Shown here: piece after piece, positions 16,720 through 23,508 of the stretch
Position numbering within the stretch: the first letter of the stretch is position 1
Layout: the number at the start of each line of letters is the position of its first letter
From: Maribacter orientalis
GTDB lineage: Bacteria; Bacteroidota; Bacteroidia; Flavobacteriales; Flavobacteriaceae
Length of the DNA stretch: 64,000 nucleotides
Direction: 5' to 3'
Assembly (NCBI RefSeq): GCF_900109345.1
Contig: NZ_FNZN01000007.1
Coordinates: forward strand, 8,930 to 72,929
Program-made: the position numbers and the translations under genes
The notes under the pieces: generated by a model
Databases searched by the model: none
Seen by the model: the letters and a program-made list of their open reading frames with translations, nothing else
What the model was told of the DNA's origin: nothing

Positions 16720-18549
16720 TCAAACTAGTGTCAATAGTCCTTTTTTAATCCCGTTCACAAAGTACATCTTCACTTTACCCCTATTCTTTGCCTCTATTTC
16801 ACCCCGATATTCACAATGAAAATCTGATTTTATAAGCTCATAAGTACTCTGGGAAATATTGATCTTTCCGGGTTCAGACATTGATTCCATGCGCGAGGCA
16901 ACATTTACCGTATCTCCCCAAATATCATATGCGAATTTTTTAGTACCGACCACACCCGCTACAACCGGACCTGTATTAATACCGATACGGATATCAAAAT
17001 TCAAGTCACTGGCCTTGACATCTTGTTTTGTGTCATAAACAAATTGTGCTATTTCGGTGGCGGCCAAGACCATCTTCTGTGGGTGGGTTTCTTCTGATCC
17101 ATGCAAACCGCCGGCGCACATATAGGCATCGCCTATAGTCTTTATTTTTTCCAGACCATGTTTTTCTACAATGGCATCGAACTTAGAAAAGTAGAAGCCT
17201 ACCGTTTCTACTAAAGCCTCAGGTGAGAGCTTTTCCGAATAACTGGTAAAGCCTTTAAAGTCGGTAAACAAGACCGTAACCGCATCGTATTTTTTGGCTT
17301 TTACCACACCATGCTCCTTTAGTTCCCGAGCAGTTTCCTCGGGCAGGATATTGAGCAATAAATGATCCGAGCGATCCCGTTCTTTCTCGATAATGGCTTT
17401 AGTTTTACGAATGAATGCATTGCGTCGAAATAAACCAATGGCAAGTAGGCCAATCAAGAATAAGGCTACTGCCGTTGCAATTGCAATGTTGCGCTGGTTT
17501 TTTCTTCTTTCATCTAGAAGATCTACTTCTATTTGCTTTTGGGAAACTTCATAATTGGTACGCAAATCGGCCATTTGCGTAACACTTTCAATATTAATGA
17601 GAGTATCCCTATATGCAATATGCTTTTTATAGTGTTCGTATGATGATACCAAATCACCTATTGCTTCATATAAAACAGAAAGTTTAAGATGAGCTTCACT
17701 TATCTGCTCCTTAAGGTCATACGTATTAGCCAAATCTAAACTTCTATGGGCGTAACCAAATGCGGTGTCATGGTCGTTCTTTCTAAAATAAATATCCGAC
17801 ATGTAGGTGAGGTAGACCGAAATCGGGTAATAATCCTCTAATTCTTCCAGAATCGCTATTGCCCCGTTTATATTCCTTTCTGCAAGAACATCTTTTCCTC
17901 GTTCGGCATAAATCATCCCTAGGTTACCCATACCGTATGCTTGACCAATTGGATAATTTATTTTTTCAAATATAATTCTTGCCTCTTCTGTATAATTTAG
18001 GGCCGAGTCTATTGCACCATTATTAAAATAATCATCACCGGCATTCAATAGTGCAGTGGCAATTTTAATGGAATCGTTTGCCTTCCTTAGTAACAGAATT
18101 CCTTTACTATAATAGGCTTGGGCATTACTTGAATTCTCCATAGCAGAATACGTATCTGCGATAGAAATCATTAGGGAGCCTATTCCTATTTCATATTTGT
18201 TGCGATTAGCAAAATTTAGACTTTTAAAATATGAACGTAATGCTTCTGCATTGTCCCCTCTGAATTTAAGAGCATTACCCTTTTGCAAATAACCTTTATG
18301 AAGGAAGTAAAACGAGGAATCTTTAGATGCCTTATTTATTAGTAAGTTCGAAAATGTAAGCAATCTATCAGGATTTGTTTCTGCTTCGGAAATCTTGGAT
18401 AATAAATCTAATTCACTTTCCTCATACGAGCCAGATTGATATTGAATTATTAAACTATCCGCAAGTATCTGGTCTTGTTGCCCCATCGCCAATGAAATAG
18501 CAAGACAAAAGAATCCTATAGAGAAATAGGCTTTGCGTTTAAGTGACAT
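16720..18549 (-). CDS. TPR-containing membrane adenylate cyclase (class III)
   Basis: 609 residues. A signal peptide (1-23), then TPR-type helical repeats at about 90-320 in the periplasm, one membrane segment (353-375), a short linker helix, and a cytoplasmic class III cyclase domain (420-600). Catalytic residues are intact: metal Asp430 (LFTDFKGFT) and Asp474 (IGDAY), base-selecting Lys470 and Asp542 (YDIWGD), and transition-state Asn/Arg in NVASR. Lys plus Asp at the base-selecting sites favours ATP over GTP. It follows two small genes by 24 bases, probably in one operon. A broken copy of its C-terminus lies at 19657-19866. Confidence 0.92.
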   Translation of the reverse strand: MSLKRKAYFSIGFFCLAISLAMGQQDQILADSLIIQYQSGSYEESELDLLSKISEAETNPDRLLTFSNLLINKASKDSSFYFLHKGYLQKGNALKFRGDNAEALRSYFKSLNFANRNKYEIGIGSLMISIADTYSAMENSSNAQAYYSKGILLLRKANDSIKIATALLNAGDDYFNNGAIDSALNYTEEARIIFEKINYPIGQAYGMGNLGMIYAERGKDVLAERNINGAIAILEELEDYYPISVYLTYMSDIYFRKNDHDTAFGYAHRSLDLANTYDLKEQISEAHLKLSVLYEAIGDLVSSYEHYKKHIAYRDTLINIESVTQMADLRTNYEVSQKQIEVDLLDERRKNQRNIAIATAVALFLIGLLAIGLFRRNAFIRKTKAIIEKERDRSDHLLLNILPEETARELKEHGVVKAKKYDAVTVLFTDFKGFTSYSEKLSPEALVETVGFYFSKFDAIVEKHGLEKIKTIGDAYMCAGGLHGSEETHPQKMVLAATEIAQFVYDTKQDVKASDLNFDIRIGINTGPVVAGVVGTKKFAYDIWGDTVNVASRMESMSEPGKINISQSTYELIKSDFHCEYRGEIEAKNRGKVKMYFVNGIKKGLLTLV

Positions 18550-18573
18550 TCCTATTCATTAAAATTGTTTACA

Positions 18574-19032
18574 TTAATTCATTTTTAGTTTGGGATCTAT
18601 AGAATAGTCACCGATTATGGTAGTACCACTACCTACTGAAAAATTTATTGTATACGTTGTAATTCCTGATTTTGCCCCATTATTAACATTTCCACCCATA
18701 TGTGTGCGTCCTGCACCTGGACCTGCCAATGGGTTTCTTACATTAATTCCTATTTGGTCCTCTTTTAAAACAATATTAGATACCAACACATAATGGTCGT
18801 TGTTATTAGCTATATCCATTACGGCTCCTACCCAGGCAATTTGAGAATCGCTATGCACATCCGTTATAAAATCTGATTTACCAAATGGGTCAGTTGGTGT
18901 TTGGGTAGGTGTATTTGGATCTGTCCAATTACTCGAAATGAATACACAGTCTAATACGTTGGGATTCGATTGAATGGCTACTGTATCAACATACAGCATT
19001 ATAAGCACGTCGGTTGTTTCTGGTTTTGGCAT
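18574..19032 (-). CDS. Small beta-rich protein, AidA/PixA-like C-terminus
   Basis: 152 residues, no signal peptide. It starts PETTDVLIMLYVDT and ends GDYSIDPKLKMN. The pattern of an N-terminal DVLxxxDT strand and a C-terminal Y-x-F, G-x-Y, DPK(I/L) strand recalls the AidA/PixA inclusion-body family, but this is a weak match by eye. The last seven residues are identical to those of the next small protein. Encoded 24 bases before the cyclase gene, it may be co-expressed with it. Confidence 0.7.
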   Translation of the reverse strand: MPKPETTDVLIMLYVDTVAIQSNPNVLDCVFISSNWTDPNTPTQTPTDPFGKSDFITDVHSDSQIAWVGAVMDIANNNDHYVLVSNIVLKEDQIGINVRNPLAGPGAGRTHMGGNVNNGAKSGITTYTINFSVGSGTTIIGDYSIDPKLKMN

Positions 19033-19139
19033 AATAGTAATTTTTCAAATTGATTTCCGTTTATGATTACCATAAGTAATTGGCAATTTTTTGTTTTATT
19101 TTAAAGGCGCTAACAGTTTAGCATCAAGTAGCGGTTGCC

Positions 19140-19511
19140 TTAATTCATTTTGAGTTTAGGATCTTGATCTTGAATACCAGTTACATTAGTAACTTGATAC
19201 CTGATGATATATTCCTCAGTTCCTGTAATACCACTTTTTATTGTTCCTGTCCAACCATTATTTTGATTTGGTTTCTTCCCAGGTTCAAAAAATGCTCCAG
19301 GAGTTATGGCTTGTATACTTGAAATATTGTTAGCGACTCCACCCTTGGAAAGGCCAAATGCGTATGTGACAGTATCCCCAGCATCGACGTTTGTAGTAAA
19401 AGCTTTATCAGCAGTTTCAGTATCAACCCATGTTGCTCCGTTATCCTGAGAAATTGACAAAGGGTGATAATTAGCAGTTGTAGCAAAGATTTGAATAGTA
19501 TGATTTGCCAT
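19140..19511 (-). CDS. Small beta-rich protein sharing the DPKLKMN C-terminus
   Basis: 123 residues, soluble, no leader, starting MANHTIQIFATTANYH and rich in Thr, Gly and Asn with alternating strands, as in a beta sandwich. The end, EEYIIRYQVTNV then DPKLKMN, mirrors the 152-residue neighbour, so the two are probably distant paralogs. It is likely the first gene of the unit 19511 to 16720. Just upstream lies the decayed cyclase end, as if a cyclase-small-small block had once been repeated. Confidence 0.7.
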   Translation of the reverse strand: MANHTIQIFATTANYHPLSISQDNGATWVDTETADKAFTTNVDAGDTVTYAFGLSKGGVANNISSIQAITPGAFFEPGKKPNQNNGWTGTIKSGITGTEEYIIRYQVTNVTGIQDQDPKLKMN

Positions 19512-19656
19512 AATAAAGTTTTTAAATAGTTAATTAAAATGATTTCTCTTTATATGGAAAATACACCAGATGATTTTACAATCTGAGTGTAGTAGGACGA
19601 AGATGCACAATTATTGTCCGAAAGTATCTATATTATTACCAAAGCTATTTTCGGAT

Positions 19657-19866
19657 GTACAGTTTTTACGCCATTTCCAAAATACATATTCACGTTGCCA
19701 CGATTCTTGGCATAAATTTCGCCGCGATATTCGCAAACAAATTCTGATTTTACAAGGTCACAAGTGGTTTGGAGATAATAATTTTTCCTGATTCCGACAT
19801 AATTTCCATCCGTGAAACTATTTTAACCTAGTTAGCCCAGAAGTCATAGGTGATTTTTTTGGTGCC
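19657..19866 (-). pseudogene. Decayed C-terminal fragment of a second adenylate cyclase
   Basis: Reading the minus strand gives GTKKITYDFWAN, a TAG stop (19828-19830), then VSRMEIMSESGKIIIS, a frameshift near 19760, and then CDLVKSEFVCEYRGEIYAKN to NMYFGNGVK. This lines up with residues 535-603 of the intact cyclase (GTKKFAYDIWGD, ASRMESMSEPGKINIS, EYRGEIEAKNRG). One stop, one frameshift and no upstream domain make it a remnant. The rest of the 600-base gap 19512-20111 holds the repeat-like element at 19990 and nothing else I can name. Confidence 0.88.
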
Positions 19867-19989
19867 AACTAACTTGATTTTAAAAAATTAGATAGAGTTG
19901 AACCGAAAATTACTTTTATCAAGTTATCCTAGTAGTTTACTGCTGAAAATTAAATCAGTGGTGAATTAAAATATGATTCTACGTTAATA

Positions 19990-20105
19990 ACTTCTCGCAA
20001 GTCTCTTTGTACGTATTTGCTTTCAATTTTGTAAACAACGAACTTCGTTATCATCCGCTATAAGGAATTGAAACTCCTCTTAGCTCGCCGTTGTACGCAA
20101 GTTAA
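19990..20105. repeat. Intergenic repeat-like element, left flank of the MscS island
   Basis: The segment contains CTCGCAAGT, CTTTGTACG, and at its right end CGCCGTTGTACGCAAGTT directly before the MscS-like gene. Words such as CGCAAGT and CTTTGTAC recur in the right-flank element (21889-22006). I cannot delimit it exactly. Confidence 0.4.
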
Positions 20106-20111
20106 AAACAT

Positions 20112-20609
20112 ATGGATACAATTAATATTAAAATTATAGAGTCTGTAATTGTTATTATCGCTTATATTTTGTTGAGAATAATATTGAGCAAACTAATTGA
20201 CAGAACTATCATAAATAAAATAGTTCAAAAGCAGAGAGGTAAAATTATAAAAAAAGCCATAAATCTGATTTTTTTCTCAACTTGTTCTATTTTTCTTTTA
20301 ATAATTTGGGGAGTTGACCAATCGGAATTAGCTTTATTTATAAGCACTGTGCTAACAGTAATCGGAATCGCATTGTTCGCTCAGTGGTCAATTCTATCTA
20401 ATATTACCTCAAGTATAATTATTTTCTTTAATCACACTGTTAAACTAGAAGATACAATTACCATAATCGACAAAGATTATGAAATTGAAGGAAGAGTTAG
20501 TGATATAGGTCTCTTTTTTGTTATACTTAAAACAAAAGAATCAGAGGAAGTATCCATACCAAACAATGTGTTTATTCAAAAAATGATAAAAAAGAAAATC
20601 AATGTTTAG
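20112..20609 (+). CDS. Small mechanosensitive channel-like protein (MscS family)
   Basis: 165 residues: a first membrane helix (8-28), a basic loop, helices at about 47-66 and 72-92, then ALFAQWSILSNITSSIIIFF, the MscS TM3b pore and hinge region, and a small beta domain (ITIIDKDYEIEGRVSDIGLF, EEVSIPNN). It is much shorter than E. coli MscS (286), ending after the beta domain. It probably forms a small pressure-release channel. It overlaps the next gene by eight bases. Very A/T-rich, suggesting acquisition. Confidence 0.8.
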   Translation: MDTINIKIIESVIVIIAYILLRIILSKLIDRTIINKIVQKQRGKIIKKAINLIFFSTCSIFLLIIWGVDQSELALFISTVLTVIGIALFAQWSILSNITSSIIIFFNHTVKLEDTITIIDKDYEIEGRVSDIGLFFVILKTKESEEVSIPNNVFIQKMIKKKINV

Positions 20610-21186
20610 AAAAATAATAATCTTTATGATTTTTTTAATGTTTGGACTTTGTTCAAATTATTTATTTGCACAGCAGAAATATGAAAAGGAAAGTAGAATA
20701 AAACCCAAAGACGTGCCTTCTAAGGCAATGAATTTTATTGATTCAATCAACTTGAAGAATAGGGTAAAATGGTATTTAGAAGAAGGATTAGAAACCAAAA
20801 GTATTGAGGCTAAATTTAAATACAATTCGAAAAAATACAGTGTTGAGTTTGACACGCTGGGAAATATTGAAGATGCCGAAATTGAAATAAAATGGGATGA
20901 AATGCAAACGCCTTTCAAAGATTCTATTAGCTCGCAGTTAAAAAAAGATTGTCTAAAGCAAAAAATTGTAAAAGTTCAAATACAATATAGCGGAACTAGT
21001 TCTGAAATATTATCAAAACTTAGAGAAAATAAAACATCTGGTAATCTAACTATTAAGTATGAAGTAGTAGTAAGATGTAAATCTAAAGACACTGTTGTTT
21101 TATTTGAATATTTATTTAATAAAAAAGCTCAAGTGCTTTCTAGGTCAGAAATAATATTTAAAAACAGTAGTCATCTTGAATATTAA
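20602..21186 (+). CDS. Hypothetical exported protein
   Basis: 194 residues. A signal peptide (MFRKIIIFMIFLMFGL, cleaved after LFAQ near 23) is followed by charged, Lys-rich sequence with YSVEFDTLGNIEDAEIEIKW, a beta pattern somewhat like PepSY domains. No firm family. The gene sits in the middle of a three-gene overlapping set with the MscS-like channel and the DUF2490 barrel, so the three products may form one envelope system, but this is only a positional inference. Confidence 0.65.
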   Translation: MFRKIIIFMIFLMFGLCSNYLFAQQKYEKESRIKPKDVPSKAMNFIDSINLKNRVKWYLEEGLETKSIEAKFKYNSKKYSVEFDTLGNIEDAEIEIKWDEMQTPFKDSISSQLKKDCLKQKIVKVQIQYSGTSSEILSKLRENKTSGNLTIKYEVVVRCKSKDTVVLFEYLFNKKAQVLSRSEIIFKNSSHLEY

Positions 21187-21877
21187 TAAAACATACTTGT
21201 TTTTGGTGTTTTTGGTGTTTTTGGAGCTTCTATTTGTAAATGTTGCTCAGGCACAAAGTACCTACCAGTTTGGAGCACTTCCGTCATTGAATATAAACAA
21301 TAAATTCCAAAATGGTTGGTCTTTAAATTCAAAAGTAGAGTCTAGGCAATTAATGAAAAGTGGTAATTTTAACGGGAATTCAAATACGGAATATAAATAT
21401 GTTCTAACTGACTTTTCTTTTATTACAGCAAAAAAAATTGGTTTAAATTCTCGAATTGCAGGCGGGTATTTATTTAGACTTCGAGAGACAGAAATTTTTC
21501 ACAGATTTATACAACAATATACAATAGTCCAAAAAATGAATGGTTTTAGATTGGCTCATCGCTTTTCAAGCGATCAAACATTTTCCAATGGAGAAAAACC
21601 GGAATTTCGATTACGATACCGAATAACTTCGGAAATACCGCTGAATGGAGAGTCTGTTGATCCTAAAGAATTCTATATAAAACTTAACAACGAGTATATT
21701 AACAGTTGGCAAGGAACAGACTATGACTTTGAAATACGTCTCGTACCTTTACTTGGCTACGATATAACGGATAACAACAAAATTGAGGTAGGATTAGATT
21801 ATAGAGTAAATTCTTTTTTGAACAATAATACTCGACATAGTTTTTGGTTGAGTTTAAATTGGTTCATTGAAATATAA
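21176..21877 (+). CDS. DUF2490 family outer-membrane beta-barrel
   Basis: 233 residues starting with TTG at 21176, eleven bases inside the previous gene. The TTG is preferred because it keeps the signal peptide (leucine-rich core, ending VAQAQ at about 26); the first in-frame ATG is far inside the barrel. The remainder is paired amphipathic strands (GWSLNSKVESRQL, RIAGGYLFRLRE, FRLAHRFSSDQTF, EVGLDYRVNSF) ending with the aromatic WFIEI, as in outer-membrane barrels of the DUF2490 group. Confidence 0.8.
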   Translation: MNINKTYLFLVFLVFLELLFVNVAQAQSTYQFGALPSLNINNKFQNGWSLNSKVESRQLMKSGNFNGNSNTEYKYVLTDFSFITAKKIGLNSRIAGGYLFRLRETEIFHRFIQQYTIVQKMNGFRLAHRFSSDQTFSNGEKPEFRLRYRITSEIPLNGESVDPKEFYIKLNNEYINSWQGTDYDFEIRLVPLLGYDITDNNKIEVGLDYRVNSFLNNNTRHSFWLSLNWFIEI

Positions 21878-21888
21878 AAGCAACCTAC

Positions 21889-22006
21889 GTACAATATATA
21901 TAAAATAGGTGAAACAGTAATATAATCAAGGTTTTTGGCTTGTATCAAGCTTTGTACTTAACCGCAAGTTTCGTGCTTCGCAATCGCCTATTTTTCATAT
22001 ACTAAC
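21889..22006. repeat. Imperfect palindromic element, right flank of the MscS island
   Basis: Arms at 21891-21912 and 21984-22006 pair imperfectly around the AAATAGG-YGA / TCRCCTATTT core. The centre carries CTTTGTAC and CCGCAAGTTTCG. It directly follows the barrel gene and may act as a terminator or be a mobile repeat. Confidence 0.5.
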
Positions 22007-22023
22007 CGATAACGAACCAATTA

Positions 22024-23292
22024 CTATCCCCTATTCTTTGCTTCAATCCATTTCCCCATAAACTTTGTGCTCTGAAGCGTCTGGTGCTGTAGCAAAGCGC
22101 CTATAAAGTTATGTTGGCGGTGCTGTGGTAGGTTACGTTGAAGCTCATCAATTGCAGTTATGAGTATTTTCTCTAAACTAGTTTTTGAATACAAGGTATT
22201 AATCAGAGTTTTTCCCTGCTCTTGTGCTCTGCTCCATATAGTTTTATCGGTGTACAAGTGCACGGCAGCGTCTACAAAGGCATTAGGGTCATTTTCAATA
22301 GATCCGTTCCAATCTAAAATTCCGTGCATACCTTCCGCACCTAAAGTGGTCGTAACGCTAGGTGTTCCGTTTTGCATTGCAGCCACTAATTTTCCTTTAA
22401 TTCCCGCACCAAATCGTAAAGGTGCTAAACATACTTTTGCCGACTGCATCGCCTCGTCAGCATCTTCTGCCCTGCCCTTTACTAAGAATCTTTCTTTTGG
22501 ATCATGCATTTCTAGTACTTGTTGAGGTAAATAGGCTCCGTAAATATGCAACTTGGCTTCTGGTAATTGCGCATGTATTAAAGGCCAAATGGAAGTTTTC
22601 AGCAGCTTGATAGCATCTATATTGGGAGCATGTTTTCCGCCACCTATAAATATAAATCCGTTTCGGTCCTCAAATGTTTTCCATTTGGTATTATTGGTAA
22701 TTTCATCTACCATGAAAGGAAGTAACAAAAATAGACTTTTATCTATTTTGATCACATTAGTCAATAATTCCAGTTCAAAACTTGAGATAATTAAAGAAAG
22801 GTCACAACGATAGATGCTAGCAATTTCCCGCTTTGTTTTATCATCTGCTATCCATGCTTCTGTAGTAAAAGGAATATCCTTTTTAAAACACTGTTCACGC
22901 ACATGACGAAGCGAATGCAAATCTTCCGTATCCAAAATCCGAAGTGCATCGGGACATTGTTCTACAAACCGCCAACCAAACTGTTCTTCGGTCAGAAATC
23001 TATCGAAAAGCACAACACTAGGGTTCAATTTTTTTACGAAAACATCAAAAGAACAATCGTTCATTTTAATATCCTCCATCTTAAATCCTAAGGAGTGAAA
23101 ATCAAAAGAAAACTGAGATTTAGACGCTGCAGAAGCTATGGTAATAGCATATCCTTGCGTTTTAAATACATCTAATAACTGCATCATACGCACACCAGCA
23201 GCTGTAGAAGCAGGTTCTGGCCATACTAAAGCAATTACTAGGAGGGTTTTGTTATTGGACAAAGTGTTGATTGGAGTTTGCATTTCGTACAA
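22024..23292 (-). CDS. Glycosyltransferase (GT-B fold, group 1)
   Basis: 422 residues, soluble. The N-terminal half begins LLVIALVWPEPASTAAGVRM, a sugar-acceptor Rossmann half. The C-terminal half has FIFIGGGKHAPNIDAI, LHIYGAYLP, and LAPLRFGAGIKGKLVAAMQNGTP, the donor-binding E/G-rich region of GT4-like enzymes. Donor and acceptor are unknown. A second ATG at 23283 is equally possible. The last codons (WIEAKNRG) share 14 bases with the cyclase 3' region, noted separately. No polysaccharide genes adjoin it. Confidence 0.82.
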   Translation of the reverse strand: MYEMQTPINTLSNNKTLLVIALVWPEPASTAAGVRMMQLLDVFKTQGYAITIASAASKSQFSFDFHSLGFKMEDIKMNDCSFDVFVKKLNPSVVLFDRFLTEEQFGWRFVEQCPDALRILDTEDLHSLRHVREQCFKKDIPFTTEAWIADDKTKREIASIYRCDLSLIISSFELELLTNVIKIDKSLFLLLPFMVDEITNNTKWKTFEDRNGFIFIGGGKHAPNIDAIKLLKTSIWPLIHAQLPEAKLHIYGAYLPQQVLEMHDPKERFLVKGRAEDADEAMQSAKVCLAPLRFGAGIKGKLVAAMQNGTPSVTTTLGAEGMHGILDWNGSIENDPNAFVDAAVHLYTDKTIWSRAQEQGKTLINTLYSKTSLEKILITAIDELQRNLPQHRQHNFIGALLQHQTLQSTKFMGKWIEAKNRG

Positions 23293-23332
23293 AGTAAGTG
23301 AAACGGTGAACGGATAGCAAGTTTTGTGTTGG

Positions 23333-23456
23333 CAGTATCAGTTTTCAGTACCAGCTGACAGAATCAGTGCTTAGTAACAGTATTAGTATTTAGTTCCTTT
23401 GTCAGTCAGAGCGCAGTCAAAGACCTATGCATTTTAAAGTCCCTTCGACTGCGCTC
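23333..23456. repeat. Dispersed palindromic repeat, copy 1
   Basis: CAGTATCAGTTTTCAGT (23333-23349), then a hairpin of GAGCGCAGTCAAAG (23409-23422) with CTTCGACTGCGCTC (23443-23456), 13 of 14 paired. The same two modules in the same relative order, on the opposite strand, occur at 55819-55916. It fills the gap between the glycosyltransferase and the hydrolase gene. Confidence 0.75.
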
Positions 23457-23508
23457 ATGATAAGACATATTATAACCACAAATACAACCGTCAACTAATA
23501 ACTATTAA

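Noticed and set aside
19570..19791. Plus-strand ORF of 73 codons
   Set aside because: It lies over the cyclase remnant on the other strand and has no independent support.
19990..20105. Integron attC site
   Set aside because: No clear GTTRRRY core or matched R and L boxes, and no integrase in the window, so I only call it repeat-like.
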